Assembly: GCA_002049455.2 (NCBI GenBank)
Contig: KV919188.1
Coordinates: forward strand, 1-52,674
Source of the DNA: Porphyra umbilicalis
Taxonomy: Eukaryota > Rhodophyta > Bangiophyceae > Bangiales > Bangiaceae
Direction of reading: 5' to 3'
DNA length: 52,674 nt
Part shown: positions 1-10,034 of the stretch, one piece after another
How the letters are laid out: the number at the start of each line of letters is the position of its first letter
Numbering within the stretch: the stretch's first letter is position 1
Notes under the pieces: model-generated
What the model was told of the DNA's origin: nothing
Seen by the model: only the letters and a program-made list of their open reading frames with translations
Database searches by the model: none
Made by a program: the position numbers and the translations under genes

Positions 1-193
1 CGGCTCGAATCGGCTGCTGACAGTGCCTCAGCCGCTGTCGGGGGACATCAGCCCTCACCAGGCCTGAGCGGCAGCGGTCGGGTGGGCGGCGCGGCGCGAC
101 GCCCACGCCACGCAATCGCCAGCCGGCTGTCCGGCCCACCCGGTCGTATGGGCCGGCACCCGGTGGCGACCGGGGCCCAGTCTGCATCGGAAA

Positions 194-1720
194 GTGATCG
201 CCATCATCAACGATGGGCGGCGAGTTTTGACTGGTCGAGTGGGCGGGCTTACAGCCTCGCAGCTGCGGATGCTTCTCTCGGCCTTGGAACTCGCGGGACC
301 TGACTATCTTCCGAGCCTCGAACGGATGCAGATCCTGAGCCAGTGCCGTGGGGGCTGTGGCGACGTGGAGGCCATTGATTCGCTAATGGCTTCAGCTGTA
401 AGGATATTGCAGAACGACGGCGGTGGTCCGCCGAGTCCTGCCGACACTACGGCCGCAAGCTTCCTTGTGAGGCAGGCTCTGGCGTCTCACGCATGCAAGG
501 GCCAGTGCTTTGGGGGGGTGAAGCGCTCCCCCCCTCTTGCTTCCCGCCCAGCCCCGTCGCCTGCCCCATCTGCCGCCCTGCCTCCTGCTCCGATCCTCAA
601 CGCTGGAGCCTTGCCTCGTGCACCCCCCGCCAATGCACCGGCTGCGTCGAGCACGCGCCGGCGGCCGCCCGGGCGGCCACTCCCGCCTCCTGCGAAGCGC
701 CTCCGCCGCACGACCAGCCACGATGGGGACCCGCAGTCGGTCGCAACTGTAACAACTTTTGCGCCGCCAACGCCGCGTGGTGCGCCGTCTTTGCCAATGG
801 CGTCTGGAGCAAGCGATGGCCTGAACGCTCTGCCGGGAGCAGTGGAACCTGTCGTGCCGCTGTTTTGCTTTCCGGCGCGCGCCGAAAGGCGGCTCCAGCT
901 GTCAACAGCGGATATCGGGTCGCTGGCAGAGGGCGAGGACATGTCCAAGCGCATGATGGATGGCATGCTGCTGTGGCTTTTATACTGGGCTGACAGCGGT
1001 GGAGTGCACGGTGGCCTCCGCGTTCTCTCCGCGCTCGACGCAGAGGACGTGAAGGACGCCGTGACTGATGACTGCCTGATCGTCAATAGGGCGGCCAAAG
1101 TGTTACTTGACCGCCTTGTGTTCGGGGGGGGCACGGTCATCATGCCAGTGTACAGCGGTCGGGGATGGTCGGGCTTGGTCGTGCGCCAACTCCATTTGGT
1201 CGTTTCCGCCGTCGTGCAGACCGTGATCGGTCGTGATGCAGCTCCCGTTCATGGCGCCGCAGTTGTGCTGATCAACACCTGCGAGACCAGGGGCGGCGCG
1301 CGAGTCGACTTTGACATTGTAGACGGCCTCTTCCGGTCGTTGAGTGCTGCGATTTGTTAAACCCACCTACGTACCAGGGACTCACTCGGAATGCGGATGC
1401 GTGTCAACGGGTGCCTGCGGATGCGTTTGCCAGTGCGCCGTGTGGCGATTCCCGGAGGAGAGGTTGCTGACACGGCGGACCACCTCCTGGCACACGTGTC
1501 TTTGCTGCATTCGGCCAAACCACAAGCAGCAGCAGACCTGCTACGTCGTGACAATGGGCCCCAATGGCAAAAGGCCCATGCCCCTCGGCGCTTGCGTGGC
1601 CTCGTTCGACGCATCGTGGACGCCCACCGACCCGGTGGAGAGATTTTTCTTGAGCAGGAGCCCGGCGAGGAGCTGTTGAACGGCTACGATCTCTCGGAGG
1701 ACGAGGCCGCCGACGGCTAA
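194..1720 (+). CDS. Uncharacterised ORF with weak Ulp1/C48 protease resemblance and an in-frame stop
   Basis: One reading frame runs from about position 68 (after an in-frame TGA) to the TGA at 1720, broken only by a TAA at 1358-1360. The first codon that can be proposed at 194 is GTG, so the true start or an upstream exon is unknown. Around residues 80-215 the protein is Pro/Ala-rich linker. From about 235 it becomes globular: LSTADIGSLAEGEDMSKRMM, then VIMPVYSGRGWSGLVV and a segment ending GLFRSLSAAI. The order of a 'condition-for-cleavage' helix, a VIxPV strand and a late helix recalls Ulp1/C48 cysteine proteases, which CACTA and MULE transposons often carry. The catalytic His (expected HW) is absent and no clear Cys motif follows. 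After the stop the frame continues to an acidic end (EELLNGYDLSEDEAADG), which looks like a genuine C-terminus. The TAA may be a mutation or lie in a small unseen intron. The family call is weak. Confidence 0.35.
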
Positions 1721-1734
1721 GAGGCCTTAAAGAC

Positions 1735-4700
1735 TTGACGGATGACGAAGACGATTCCGGTGACAACAGTGCGCATAACGGCAGTCGCAAGGGCGACAGC
1801 AGTGGAGGAATAAGACGCAGTCAAGATGGTGACAGTGTCGGGGATGGCGGTGGTGGGATCGACAATCGCAACGGACGAGGCCCAGCTGACGGCGTCGAAA
1901 ACGGGTGTCGGACTGATGCGCATCTCGTGCTCGGAGGTTCCCCTCAGGGGCGTTCGAGAAACGTCCCTCGTGGGGGCATCGACGACGCAAGGGGGTCTGG
2001 TGGCGGTACTGCTGCTATACACGCTCTTGGAGGCGCTGTGGTTAGTGTGCACGATCAGGATAGACGCAACAATGGTGGATACAGGCGCCACAGGGAAGTG
2101 GAGGCACCGCTGGGTGGTGCAGGCGTTGATGCCCGCGCTCGTTCTGGCGCTGCCGGTGGTGTGGTTGCTCAAGATGGACGCGACAATGGCGGCGGTAATG
2201 CAGGTGAGGCACGGGGACTCGTCGGTGCAGGCGTTGATGCACGCGCTAGTGGTCGTGATGCCGATGTTGTGTTTGCTCAAGCTGGGCGCGACAATGGTGC
2301 TGGTGGTGCAGCGGCGGTAGGCGGGCTTGGAGATGCACGCGTTGATGCACGTGCAGGTACTGGTGGTGCTGATGATGTGGATGCTCAAGGTGGACCCGAC
2401 GATGGTGGTGGTGGTGGAGTGGAGGTACCCAGACTTGGTGGTGCAGCCATTCATGCACGTGCTCGTGCTGGTGCTCCCGTTGGTGTGGTTCCTCAAGATG
2501 GACGCGACAATGGTGGCGATGGTGCAGCGGCGGTTCGTGGACTTGGTCGTGCACGCGATGATGCACACGCTCGTGCTGGTGCTCCCGTTGGTGTGGTTGC
2601 TCAAGATGGACCCGACGATGGTGGTGGTGGTGGAGTGGCGGTACGCGGACTTGATGATGCACAAATTGGTGCACGCGCTCGTGGTCGTGGTGCCGATGAT
2701 GTGGTTGCTCAAGATGGACGCGACAATGGTGGCGATGGTGCAGCGGCGGTTCGTGGACTTGGTCGTGCACGCGATGATGCACACGCTCGTGCTGGTGCTC
2801 CCGTTGGTGTGGTTGCTCAAGATGGACCCGACGATGGTGGTGGTGGTGGAGTGGCGGTACGCGGACTTGTTGATGCACAAATTGGTGCACGCGCTCGTGG
2901 TCGTGGTGCCGATGATGTGGTTGCTCAAGATGGACGCGACGATGGTGGCGATGGTGCAGCGGCAGTACGCGGAATTGGTGGTGCAAGCGTTGATGCACAC
3001 GCTTGTGCTCGTGGGGCTGATGATGTGGTTGCTCATGATGAACGCGGCGATGGTTGCGATGGTGCAGAAGCGGTACACATACTTGGTGGTGCAGCCATTC
3101 ATGCATGTCCTCCTGCTGGTGCTCCCGTGGGTGTGGTTGCTCAAGATGGACGCGACGATGGTGGCGATGGTGCAGCGGCGGTTCGTGGACTTGGTCGTGC
3201 ACACGATGATGCACACGCTCGTGCTAGTGCTCCCGTTGGTGTGGTTGCTCAAGATGGACCCGACGATGGTGGTGGTGGTGGAGAGGCGGTACGCGGACTT
3301 GGTGATGCACACATTGGTGCACGCGGTCGTGGTTGTGCTGCCAATGATGTGGTTGCTCAAGATGGACGCGACAATGGTGGCGATGGTGCAGCGGCGGTTC
3401 GTGGACTTGGTCGTGCACGCGATGATGCACACGCTCGTGCTGGTGCTCCCGTTGGTGTCGTTGCTCAAAATGAACCCGACGATGGTGGTGGTGGTGGAGA
3501 GGCGGTACGCGGACTTGGTGATGCACACATTGGTGCACGCGGTCGTGGTTGTGCTGCCAATGATGTGGTTGCTCAAGATGGACGCGACAATGGTGGCGAT
3601 GGTGCAGCGGCGGTTCGTGGACTTGGTCGTGCACGCGATGATGCACACGCTCGTGCTGGTGCTCCCGTTGGTGTGGTTGCTCAAGATGGACCCGACAATG
3701 GTGGTGGTGGTGGAGTGGCGGTACGCGGACTTGGTGATGCACACATTGGTGCAAGCGGTCGTGGTCGTGCTGCCGATGATGTGGTTGCTCAAGATGGACG
3801 CAACTATGGTGGTGGTGCTGCAGTGGAGGTACAGACACCTGGTGGTGCAGCCGTTCATGCACGTGCTCGTGCTGGTGCTCCAGTTGGTGTGGTTGCTCAT
3901 GATGGTCGTGGCAATTGTGGAGGTGATGCAGTGGATGCACGGAGACGTGGTTGTGCAAGCGTTGATGCACGTGCTCGTGCTAGTGCTCGCGATGGTGTGG
4001 TTGCCCAAGGTGTACACGACAAGAATGGCGGTTGCGCAGTGGAGGTACCCGGACTTGATCATGCAGCCATTGATGCACGCGCTCGTGGTGGTGCTGCGGT
4101 TGGTGTTGTCGCTCAAGAGGGACCCGAACATGGTGCCGGTGATGGAGTGGAGGCACGGGGACTCATTGGTGCAGCCGTTGACGCCCGCGCTCGTGGCGGT
4201 GCTCTCGTTGGTGTTGTTGCACAAGACGGACGCGACAATGGTGGCGGTGGTGAAGTGCAATCACAAGGACGCGCTCGTGCTGCCGATCACGCACGCGCTC
4301 GTGGTGGTGCTGCCGTTTGTATGGTGACTCGAGATCGACACGACACTCGTGGTGAAGGACATGGCCAAGACAGCGGAGGCGGCGACGGTGGTCGGGTGCT
4401 TGAGCAAGACGGGCGTCGTCCCGCCGCCGCCGACGGCGGTGGTGATTTTCATGCACGAGGACTCACTGGCGATGCCGCCGATGCACAGGTTCTCGGTGCC
4501 GCTGCCGTTTGTATGTTACCTCATGTTCGACGCGACGATGGTGGTGCACGGCGTAACCCCGTTGAAGGGCCTAGCACAGGAGTCCGTGGCATTGCCGAAG
4601 GACCATGTTGTGGTGCCGCCGCGGGAGTCGGTCTTTTTGTCGGTGATCCTTCTTTGCTGTGCGATGCTCTCGCCTCACGGCGCGATGATCAGTTGTCTAG

Positions 4701-6753
4701 CTTTGATGCAGATGACATAAACGTCTTGGCCGGCACTCTCCCCTCAAACCACTTGGCCAGAGGAATTGAAGGAGTCCCTAGTGCAACGCTCGCACCGATA
4801 CAGAGCATACAGAAGCCTGGGGCTGCCGGAAAAGACCCTACATCGCCAAAGAAACTCCACGAGCACATGCCGGGTACCACCCGAGAAGGTCCTGACGCCA
4901 CTGTTCGCAGGAAAGTTGCCATGGATGCGGGCGGGGAGCCCAAGGACGCACACGGTGGTGACAAAGTGTGTGCGCAAGTGCTTGGGTCTCCGACGCGACG
5001 TGCCAAGGATTTCTACTCCGTTCCTGTGACTGAGTTACACTCTGTTCCTGAGTTGGGATTGCACGGACTGATTCGGTCGAATAGTGCATCATTCAGGCAA
5101 TTTGGCGCGCACGTGTTCCGAATAGTAGCACGCGAGAGGCGCCCCGTCTCTAGTCGACTGCCAAAGCGACATTCCGGGGACAAGCTCAGAGTGCGCGTTC
5201 AAACCTTTCCGCAGTTCCCTACCATTATGTGCGACTCATTCTCTGGTACGCCTGCGCCTGACCTGAGCGTCAAGCGCAAAGACTTGAGGGCACAGCTGCC
5301 ATCAGAAAGGGAAAAGCGAATGTCAGGTGCGGAACTCAGAGCCAAAGTCGGTGAGAGTGCAAACGCCCTTCAAGCCGCATACCAGGACTTCGGTGTGACG
5401 CGCTTCCTTGCCAGTGTGAACGATCACAGCGCGACTTGGGTGCGACGAGTCACAGCTGCCGGCAAAGAGAGGGCCGTGATGGGTGGAGCCCTTGATCCCG
5501 TAGATGTGTACTATCTTTCAGACATGTCACCTGACAACAAGGATGGGTGCAGTAGGAGTCTCGGCGACCCTGCGTGTACTGCCCATGCCGAGTCTTGCCC
5601 GCCTCGTCAGCGATTTGAGAATCCTCGCACATTGAATCACCACACTATGCTCGGTGCAGCGTCCACATACGAAGGTATCAACACGAACTTGCTGTACGTT
5701 GGGTCTCAAGGCTCTCACTTTAGCTAGCACGTTGAGGACAGTCTGTTGCAATCATGTTCGTACTTGCAGGCCGGAGCGAGCAAGTTTTGGTGGTTCATTC
5801 TGGCGTCGGAACGCCCTCTCGCCGAGCGCGTGATGCGAGAGCTTATGGACCCGGTTGTATTGGAAGCGGCCGGAGGTGACGTATGGACAGTTCTTGCTGT
5901 AAAGGCGTGCTTGTGGCCTGCAACGCTCTTTCTGGCTCGTGGTGTACGAGTTGGATTCCACAAGATGGAGCCTGGGGACTTTGTTGTCACGGGTTACGGC
6001 GTCCTTCACAGCGGCTTCAATGGGGGACCAAACGTGGCCTCCGCCGTGAACACTGCCTGCACAGCCTGGTTTTCTTACGCGATGGAACACGCAGAGCACT
6101 GGCGCAATAAGCTGACTATCCACATCCCTTTTGAAAAGCTGCTGGTGCTTGCGGCCCAGAAGCTCGCTGCTGGGGAATGGTGGTGCGGCGACGCGAAGAC
6201 GTATCAGGCGTTAGAGCCAGAACAGTTCCAACGGGATATCAAAGTCATGGTGTCTTACCTAGGAAAGTACCTTGACGATATGCAGGCTTTTTTGGAGATG
6301 GGACCAGACACAGACTGGGCTGGCAGGAAGGCCACCATCGTCGACATGATGCGGGCGTCCATGGGCGTGACGAAGTTTATCGTGCACAACTACATACAGC
6401 CTAAAGGGACACCCTTGGTGCTGCCCAATGAGGATACGGGATCAGTCACAGACTATTCAGTTGATGGCACGTCTTGCCCTCATTGCGGTGTAGTCGTTTG
6501 GCTCTCGGTCATTGTCTGCCCAACGTGCATTGAACAGCTAGGAGAAGAAGCTGGACCTACTGCTCCTCTGTGCTGTCTGCGCTGCGCACCAACCATGTTC
6601 GGGAGCGAGCACGATCGACTTCGCCAGGGCTCTCCGGCGCAGAGGCGTCTCATGGGTTGCCATGCTCCGGTGGTGGTGCAGCGGCTCTCGAACAGCTCCG
6701 TGTACCTCTTGGTGGAAGAATTGAAGAAGCTGTCAGTGGGACGTTCTGCATGA
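1735..6753 (+). pseudogene. JmjC-domain dioxygenase fused to N-terminal 36-residue repeats, interrupted by one TAG
   Basis: A single frame is open from the TTG at 1735 to the TGA at 6753 except for a TAG at 5725-5727. The first 900 or so codons are tandem 36-residue repeats rich in Gly, Ala, Asp and Val. Roughly 4700-5600 is non-repetitive and basic. The JmjC core starts near 5630 (GINTNLLYVGSQGSHFS), meets the TAG, and continues HVEDSLLQSCSYLQAGASKF. The Fe(II) ligands are visible: His 5728-5730 and Glu 5734-5736 of HVE, and the distal His at 6007-6009 in GYGVLHSGFN, preceded by EPGDFVV. Behind it are CPHC, CPTC and CLRC pairs (about 6475-6590), like the zinc-binding segment following JmjC in KDM-type enzymes. 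JmjC proteins usually have Trp just before the HxE, so TGG to TAG is the simplest history. JmjC enzymes hydroxylate or demethylate chromatin or other proteins using 2-oxoglutarate. The gene ends 254 bp from a convergent transposase gene, suggesting transposon cargo. Readthrough, or a start after the stop (which would lack the HxE), are alternatives. Confidence 0.75.
2080..4430 (+). repeat. 108-bp tandem repeat array (36 codons), with a 216-bp double unit
   Basis: The array consists of about 20 diverged 108-bp units. Neighbouring units alternate between two types, giving a stronger 216-bp period: the word CAGCGGCGGT recurs at 2525 and 2741. Translated in the JmjC frame, units read like VVAQDGRDNGGDGAAAVRGL followed by GRARDDAHARAGAPVG. 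Because the period is a multiple of three and stops are rare, other frames are also open for long stretches. These include a Met/Val/Leu/Trp-rich plus frame (2327-4327), a Thr/Ser-rich minus frame and a His-rich minus frame. The frame continuous with JmjC shows a strong G-first codon pattern (GNN), which supports it. The alternative plus frame has higher GC in third positions, so the choice is not absolute. Confidence 0.9.
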
Positions 6754-7007
6754 GCGATGTCATTTGTGTTTTTTCTATGCTTCTTGCTTTTGGCTTCTCC
6801 ATGCGCACTATGTATGTTTCTTCGTACTGCCTCACGTTGCTGGCTGTCACACATAGGCTGTTGTAATATTCATCAACTTCTTCTCATTTGCTCTTGAGTC
6901 CATCGTAGGTCCCTTGCTCGTTGTTTTTGGTGCAGTACAGTATTCAAACCATGAGCCGAGTCCGACGTACACGTCAGAGAGGAATAAAATACACAAGTCA
7001 CTCTCAG

Positions 7008-9986
7008 TCACCCGCTCTTAAAGTGGAAGCCCGAACGTTTGGTAAACATGACATTACGCTGCCCACAAGGAAGCACAAATGCCAATTGGCCGACGCGGTC
7101 GGCAGTGACAATGGTAACATCAGCTGCTACGTCAACAGCGACGACAGCCGGCTCGCCCAAGACGGAGAAGGCCATGTGCGGTACACGCCATGGCTCGTAG
7201 GCAACGTACAGCTCTCCGTTGACGGTTGCAATGGAGTGGACGCGATCAAAGCGCTTGTGGTTCATGTCACTCGTTCCAGAGCCATGCTCTTCAGGTATAA
7301 TGTCAACAATGGACACTGTGGACCCATCTGAGATAATAATCGATCGCTCTTTCCTCGCGGCCTTCCGCCAAAGTGTGAGGGCCGCGTTGGGCGCATGGCG
7401 CTTCCAAACATCTTCTTTGGGCCCCAAGAGCGTGCGCACAGCGTGCATGGCACGCCAAGCATCATTGACTGTGGCCGCATTACCTCTGCTCGGACCCAGG
7501 CTGTAGAAAGAGACGGCCTTCAGCTTCTTGCCTCGTCTACCAATGAGCCATGAAGCAGGTATTCCATATTTGCCTGGCAAAGATAGCACTCGGAAGTACT
7601 GTTCTGTGTCTCTCCACCTCTGTATGGCATACTCAGCGGGGTTCCAGCTGTTGCTCTGGCTCACCTCACGCTTTGCCAGCTGGTGAAACCTCTCAAAAAT
7701 GAGCTCACATATGGCCGGCCCGAGCTGCACCAGCGGGAGAGTGCGATACAAGAGCTCTAGTAAACGGTGCACAGATGGTCGCTCCCACGACCCGTTGAAT
7801 GGCACCAGCCGACGCAGTTCAATCATCAGACTCTCGCCCAAGACTTGGAGCTCAGCGACAGTGGGCCTCGTTCGCACGGCCTCCTCGCCATCCGAGGCAG
7901 CTGTTGGGAGGTAGAAAAGTGCGGTAGAGAACCGTCGGAGGGCATGAAGAGCACTGAGTGCGGCAACTGCGTGTGGCGATGTGGCTGTAGGATGGACCAA
8001 GTACTGCAGCACTGTCGGGCCCACCGTGAGCAGCACTGCATAGTCTGACATTGAGAGGGTTGTGCCACCCATCTTTTCGGGTTCGAACGACGACAAGACT
8101 GTGTGTGTCGGGACATACTTCGCACAGCGACGCATCTGCTTTGTGAATGAGTCCCGTTGCTCTACTGATAAGGCATCGCAGGCTTCCATTAAAAGGTTTG
8201 ACCCGATGTTGTAGTAGAGTAGGTGTGAGGGAGCGACAACCACATGCTCGTGTATGTCGAAACTCCCGGGACCCCGTGCCTCTTCAAGACGCATGATCAG
8301 GCTGCCGGACTTATCGGATATGCCATTAAGAAGCAGTGCATCCTTCACGGATTCCGCAGACAGCTGTGGGGAGCTCTTCACGGCCGACATGATAAGCGCA
8401 GTCCGCTCTTGCGTTCGAGAGTAGCGAGAGTCCTTAACGTCAAAAGAGGTCGTGCTGCTCATGGCTCGCTCTTTCCGGGCTGTCGTGGTCTTCAATTGGA
8501 CAATGTCGCAGCTAGTGCAGTGCTCTATGCCTGGGGCACCGACCGAGTTGGAAAACTTTGCAGCCATAGGGAAATCAAAGAGACCAAGACACAGGTACAC
8601 ACGAACTACCACGTTCTGCTGTTTGAAGGCATCATACACGTGAACACCTTCCTTACTCGCGAGGAGTACGTCTTCCACCACGCGCTTGAGAAGTGCGTCC
8701 GGGTTGGCTCCTGGTTGCAAATAAAACAGTGGACGAACAGAAAACGCACGATCCTTGATGCTGAGAGATGTGTATGCTCCATAGTAGCCCTCCAGGCTTC
8801 CCCGTCGACGCTTGTATACGTTGAATTCATCACCGTACAATGAAACGTATAGCGTGTAGGGGTCTTTTTCCGGGAGAGCACACTCCGGGGGCCCTGCCGC
8901 CTGCGAGAGCTCCAGTGGCCGCAGTGACGTTAAGGCGGACCACGAGTCTTGTTCCATCATGGCTGATGCTTTTACGACAAGAACCAGTACGCCACCGGAC
9001 CGCGTGAACCGCAAAGTAAACCTGCGTTCTTCGGTGAAGCATGGTGCCCAGCTCGCGGGCGGTACGAAATCAGGAAAAGCAGAAAACTGCGCGAGGGAGT
9101 CCCCAAGTCGAAGTGCGCTCTGGGGAGCATACGTGGACGCGGATGTGGTAAAGCTGCCGTCACAAGCAATGGCTGTGCTCATCAGACTGGCCTTGAACGT
9201 CGTAGCTGCATCAAGAGAGACCTGGGCGATACATCCAATGTCGTACCTGTACCGGTCTCGGAACAGGACGTTCTTCACGTTATACCTCGCGGGATCCCTG
9301 GCCACTACAGTCTGATAAAACTCTGCAGGCCGCTCAGCTGTGCCCATGCACGATTCCCCTTTACTGTGGAAAAGAGCAGCCGTCTTGGGATCTCCAAAGT
9401 CCCGCTTTACGTGCTCAGAGAAAGGAATGTACGACACGATTGCGTCAGGCAGTTTTCGCAAGGCTCTTCCTTTGCCAACGGGAAGCTGACGTGTGGTTGT
9501 TTCTCTTCGCAGTGGTATGGCAGACTTCAGCATGTGCTTGCGCAACTGCCGTAAGCGCCACCTCGAGGGCCACTCCTCCTGCGGGATAAAGGAGTTCTCG
9601 GCCTCTCGCATCATGTCATACTGTCTGAGCGTCACGCGCACTCGCCCATAGAGGTACCCAAAACATAAGAACTCGCGACGTGTTGCAAACCCCTCATCAG
9701 GGTGCTCAGATGCACTCGAAAATTCTGTGTCGTCTGATGGGTAAGCGTCTGACTCAGATTCTGATGACAGGGCGACGTCGTCGTACTCCTCTATATGGGA
9801 CACTCGTGGTATCGCTCTGCCAGGGACAGGTTGGGGTCTGCCTGCCCAGCCCCCACCGTCGCCTTCACGGCCGACATCATGCTCTGCAGAATCCGAGTTC
9901 GTGGGATGTGCTTGCAAATGAATCAGGTTGGCATCAGTGAGATTGAAAAACGCAGAACCTCGTGGACCGCGCCTGCGACGCTTCAT
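7008..9986 (-). CDS. Transposase-like protein, CMC/EnSpm (tnp2) style
   Basis: An uninterrupted frame of 992 residues runs from the ATG at 9986 (MKRRRRGPRG) to the TAA at 7008; a GTG lies in frame at 10034 but the ATG is preferred. The N-terminus is basic, then acidic and Ser-rich (ALSSESESDAYPSDD). The central part has the features I associate with CACTA/EnSpm tnp2-like and Plavaka-like transposases. These are a YTLYVSLYGDEFNVYKRRRG strand holding a likely catalytic Asp, a second Asp in LGLFDFPMAAKFSNS followed by a CTSC zinc knuckle, and a later His-rich stretch (FDIHEHVVVAPSHLLYY) where the family has its DxMH segment. It would cut and rejoin transposon ends in the nucleus. Codon use is moderate-GC, unlike the GC-extreme genes beyond 11.5 kb. 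It converges on the JmjC frame. Assignment to superfamily is by motif order only; KDZ-type transposases are an alternative. Confidence 0.6.
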   Translation of the reverse strand: MKRRRRGPRGSAFFNLTDANLIHLQAHPTNSDSAEHDVGREGDGGGWAGRPQPVPGRAIPRVSHIEEYDDVALSSESESDAYPSDDTEFSSASEHPDEGFATRREFLCFGYLYGRVRVTLRQYDMMREAENSFIPQEEWPSRWRLRQLRKHMLKSAIPLRRETTTRQLPVGKGRALRKLPDAIVSYIPFSEHVKRDFGDPKTAALFHSKGESCMGTAERPAEFYQTVVARDPARYNVKNVLFRDRYRYDIGCIAQVSLDAATTFKASLMSTAIACDGSFTTSASTYAPQSALRLGDSLAQFSAFPDFVPPASWAPCFTEERRFTLRFTRSGGVLVLVVKASAMMEQDSWSALTSLRPLELSQAAGPPECALPEKDPYTLYVSLYGDEFNVYKRRRGSLEGYYGAYTSLSIKDRAFSVRPLFYLQPGANPDALLKRVVEDVLLASKEGVHVYDAFKQQNVVVRVYLCLGLFDFPMAAKFSNSVGAPGIEHCTSCDIVQLKTTTARKERAMSSTTSFDVKDSRYSRTQERTALIMSAVKSSPQLSAESVKDALLLNGISDKSGSLIMRLEEARGPGSFDIHEHVVVAPSHLLYYNIGSNLLMEACDALSVEQRDSFTKQMRRCAKYVPTHTVLSSFEPEKMGGTTLSMSDYAVLLTVGPTVLQYLVHPTATSPHAVAALSALHALRRFSTALFYLPTAASDGEEAVRTRPTVAELQVLGESLMIELRRLVPFNGSWERPSVHRLLELLYRTLPLVQLGPAICELIFERFHQLAKREVSQSNSWNPAEYAIQRWRDTEQYFRVLSLPGKYGIPASWLIGRRGKKLKAVSFYSLGPSRGNAATVNDAWRAMHAVRTLLGPKEDVWKRHAPNAALTLWRKAARKERSIIISDGSTVSIVDIIPEEHGSGTSDMNHKRFDRVHSIATVNGELYVAYEPWRVPHMAFSVLGEPAVVAVDVAADVTIVTADRVGQLAFVLPCGQRNVMFTKRSGFHFKSG

Positions 9987-10034
9987 GGCGACCAGGAAAG
10001 GGGGCCCGTGCGTGCGTAGCACAGTATCCGACAC

